A model generated the notes under the pieces. The model was not told the DNA's origin and searched no databases. It saw nothing but the letters and a program-made list of their open reading frames with translations. The translations under genes were made by a program, and so were the position numbers. A stretch of 64,000 bases of DNA from Rhodeus uyekii (taxonomy: Eukaryota; Chordata; Actinopteri; Cypriniformes; Acheilognathidae), in contig JAWRVZ010000319.1 of assembly GCA_037043235.1 (NCBI GenBank), forward strand, positions 135,001-199,000, in the 5' to 3' direction. Shown here in pieces: positions 63,924 through 64,000 of this stretch. Every line of letters begins with the position of its first letter. The first letter of the stretch is position 1.

Positions 63924-64000
63924 TATATACGCCTAATTAGTTATTAATAAACCACCAGTTTAGTGCCAGTACTTTTAGTTTGTTCGGTAATGTGCTTGTG

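Overview
The window is vertebrate genomic DNA from a teleost fish, most likely a cypriniform or other otophysan. It holds intron-split genes with GT..AG junctions and many teleost repeats: tRNA-headed SINEs with a shared 3' tail, Tc1 elements, pogo/Tigger-like MITEs, hAT MITEs, L2 and L1 LINEs, DIRS and LTR elements, and CA/TA microsatellites. The species cannot be named from the sequence alone.

Two complete protein genes lie on the + strand in the first 19 kb. Positions 475-8663 carry ten exons for a 448-residue calcium-regulated mitochondrial carrier of the SCaMC (SLC25A24/25/23) type, with four EF-hands followed by three carrier repeats. Positions 11176-18488 carry ten exons for the 300-residue coatomer subunit epsilon (cope). 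All junctions keep frame. A third + strand gene probably begins at 42044: a GC-box/CCAAT/TATA-like promoter precedes an ATG, six codons and a consensus splice donor. No second exon was found, so the remaining 22 kb is taken as its first intron or intergenic DNA.

Much of the rest is transposable-element sequence, often nested. About 3.4-4.9, 9.4-10.8, 18.8-20.7 and 22.1-23.0 kb hold broken Tc1 copies, all with transposase on the - strand. About 23-24.7 kb holds a foldback element and a pogo-like MITE. At 25-28.6 kb there is a decayed - strand L1 carrying a solo LTR and a hAT MITE. At 29.2-33.2 kb there is a + strand L2 interrupted by a young LTR element (31272-33091). At 35.9-38.5 kb a - strand L2 fragment carries a 1.6-kb hAT. 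At 39-52 kb are scattered MITEs, SINEs and CA repeats around the orphan promoter. At 52.7-58.1 kb an L2 remnant is split by a second LTR element (53718-56333), next to a DIRS remnant split by a solo LTR. At 59.4-61.3 kb are a hAT carrying a reversed solo LTR and a further solo LTR.

The most unusual content is the pair of short LTR retroelements whose only long open frame encodes a proline-rich tandem-repeat protein with no pol-type domain. Others are the many pogo-like MITE families sharing one terminal theme, a foldback element with about 130-bp arms, and a 27-nt hairpin that is absent from its sister copy and looks like a template-switch product.
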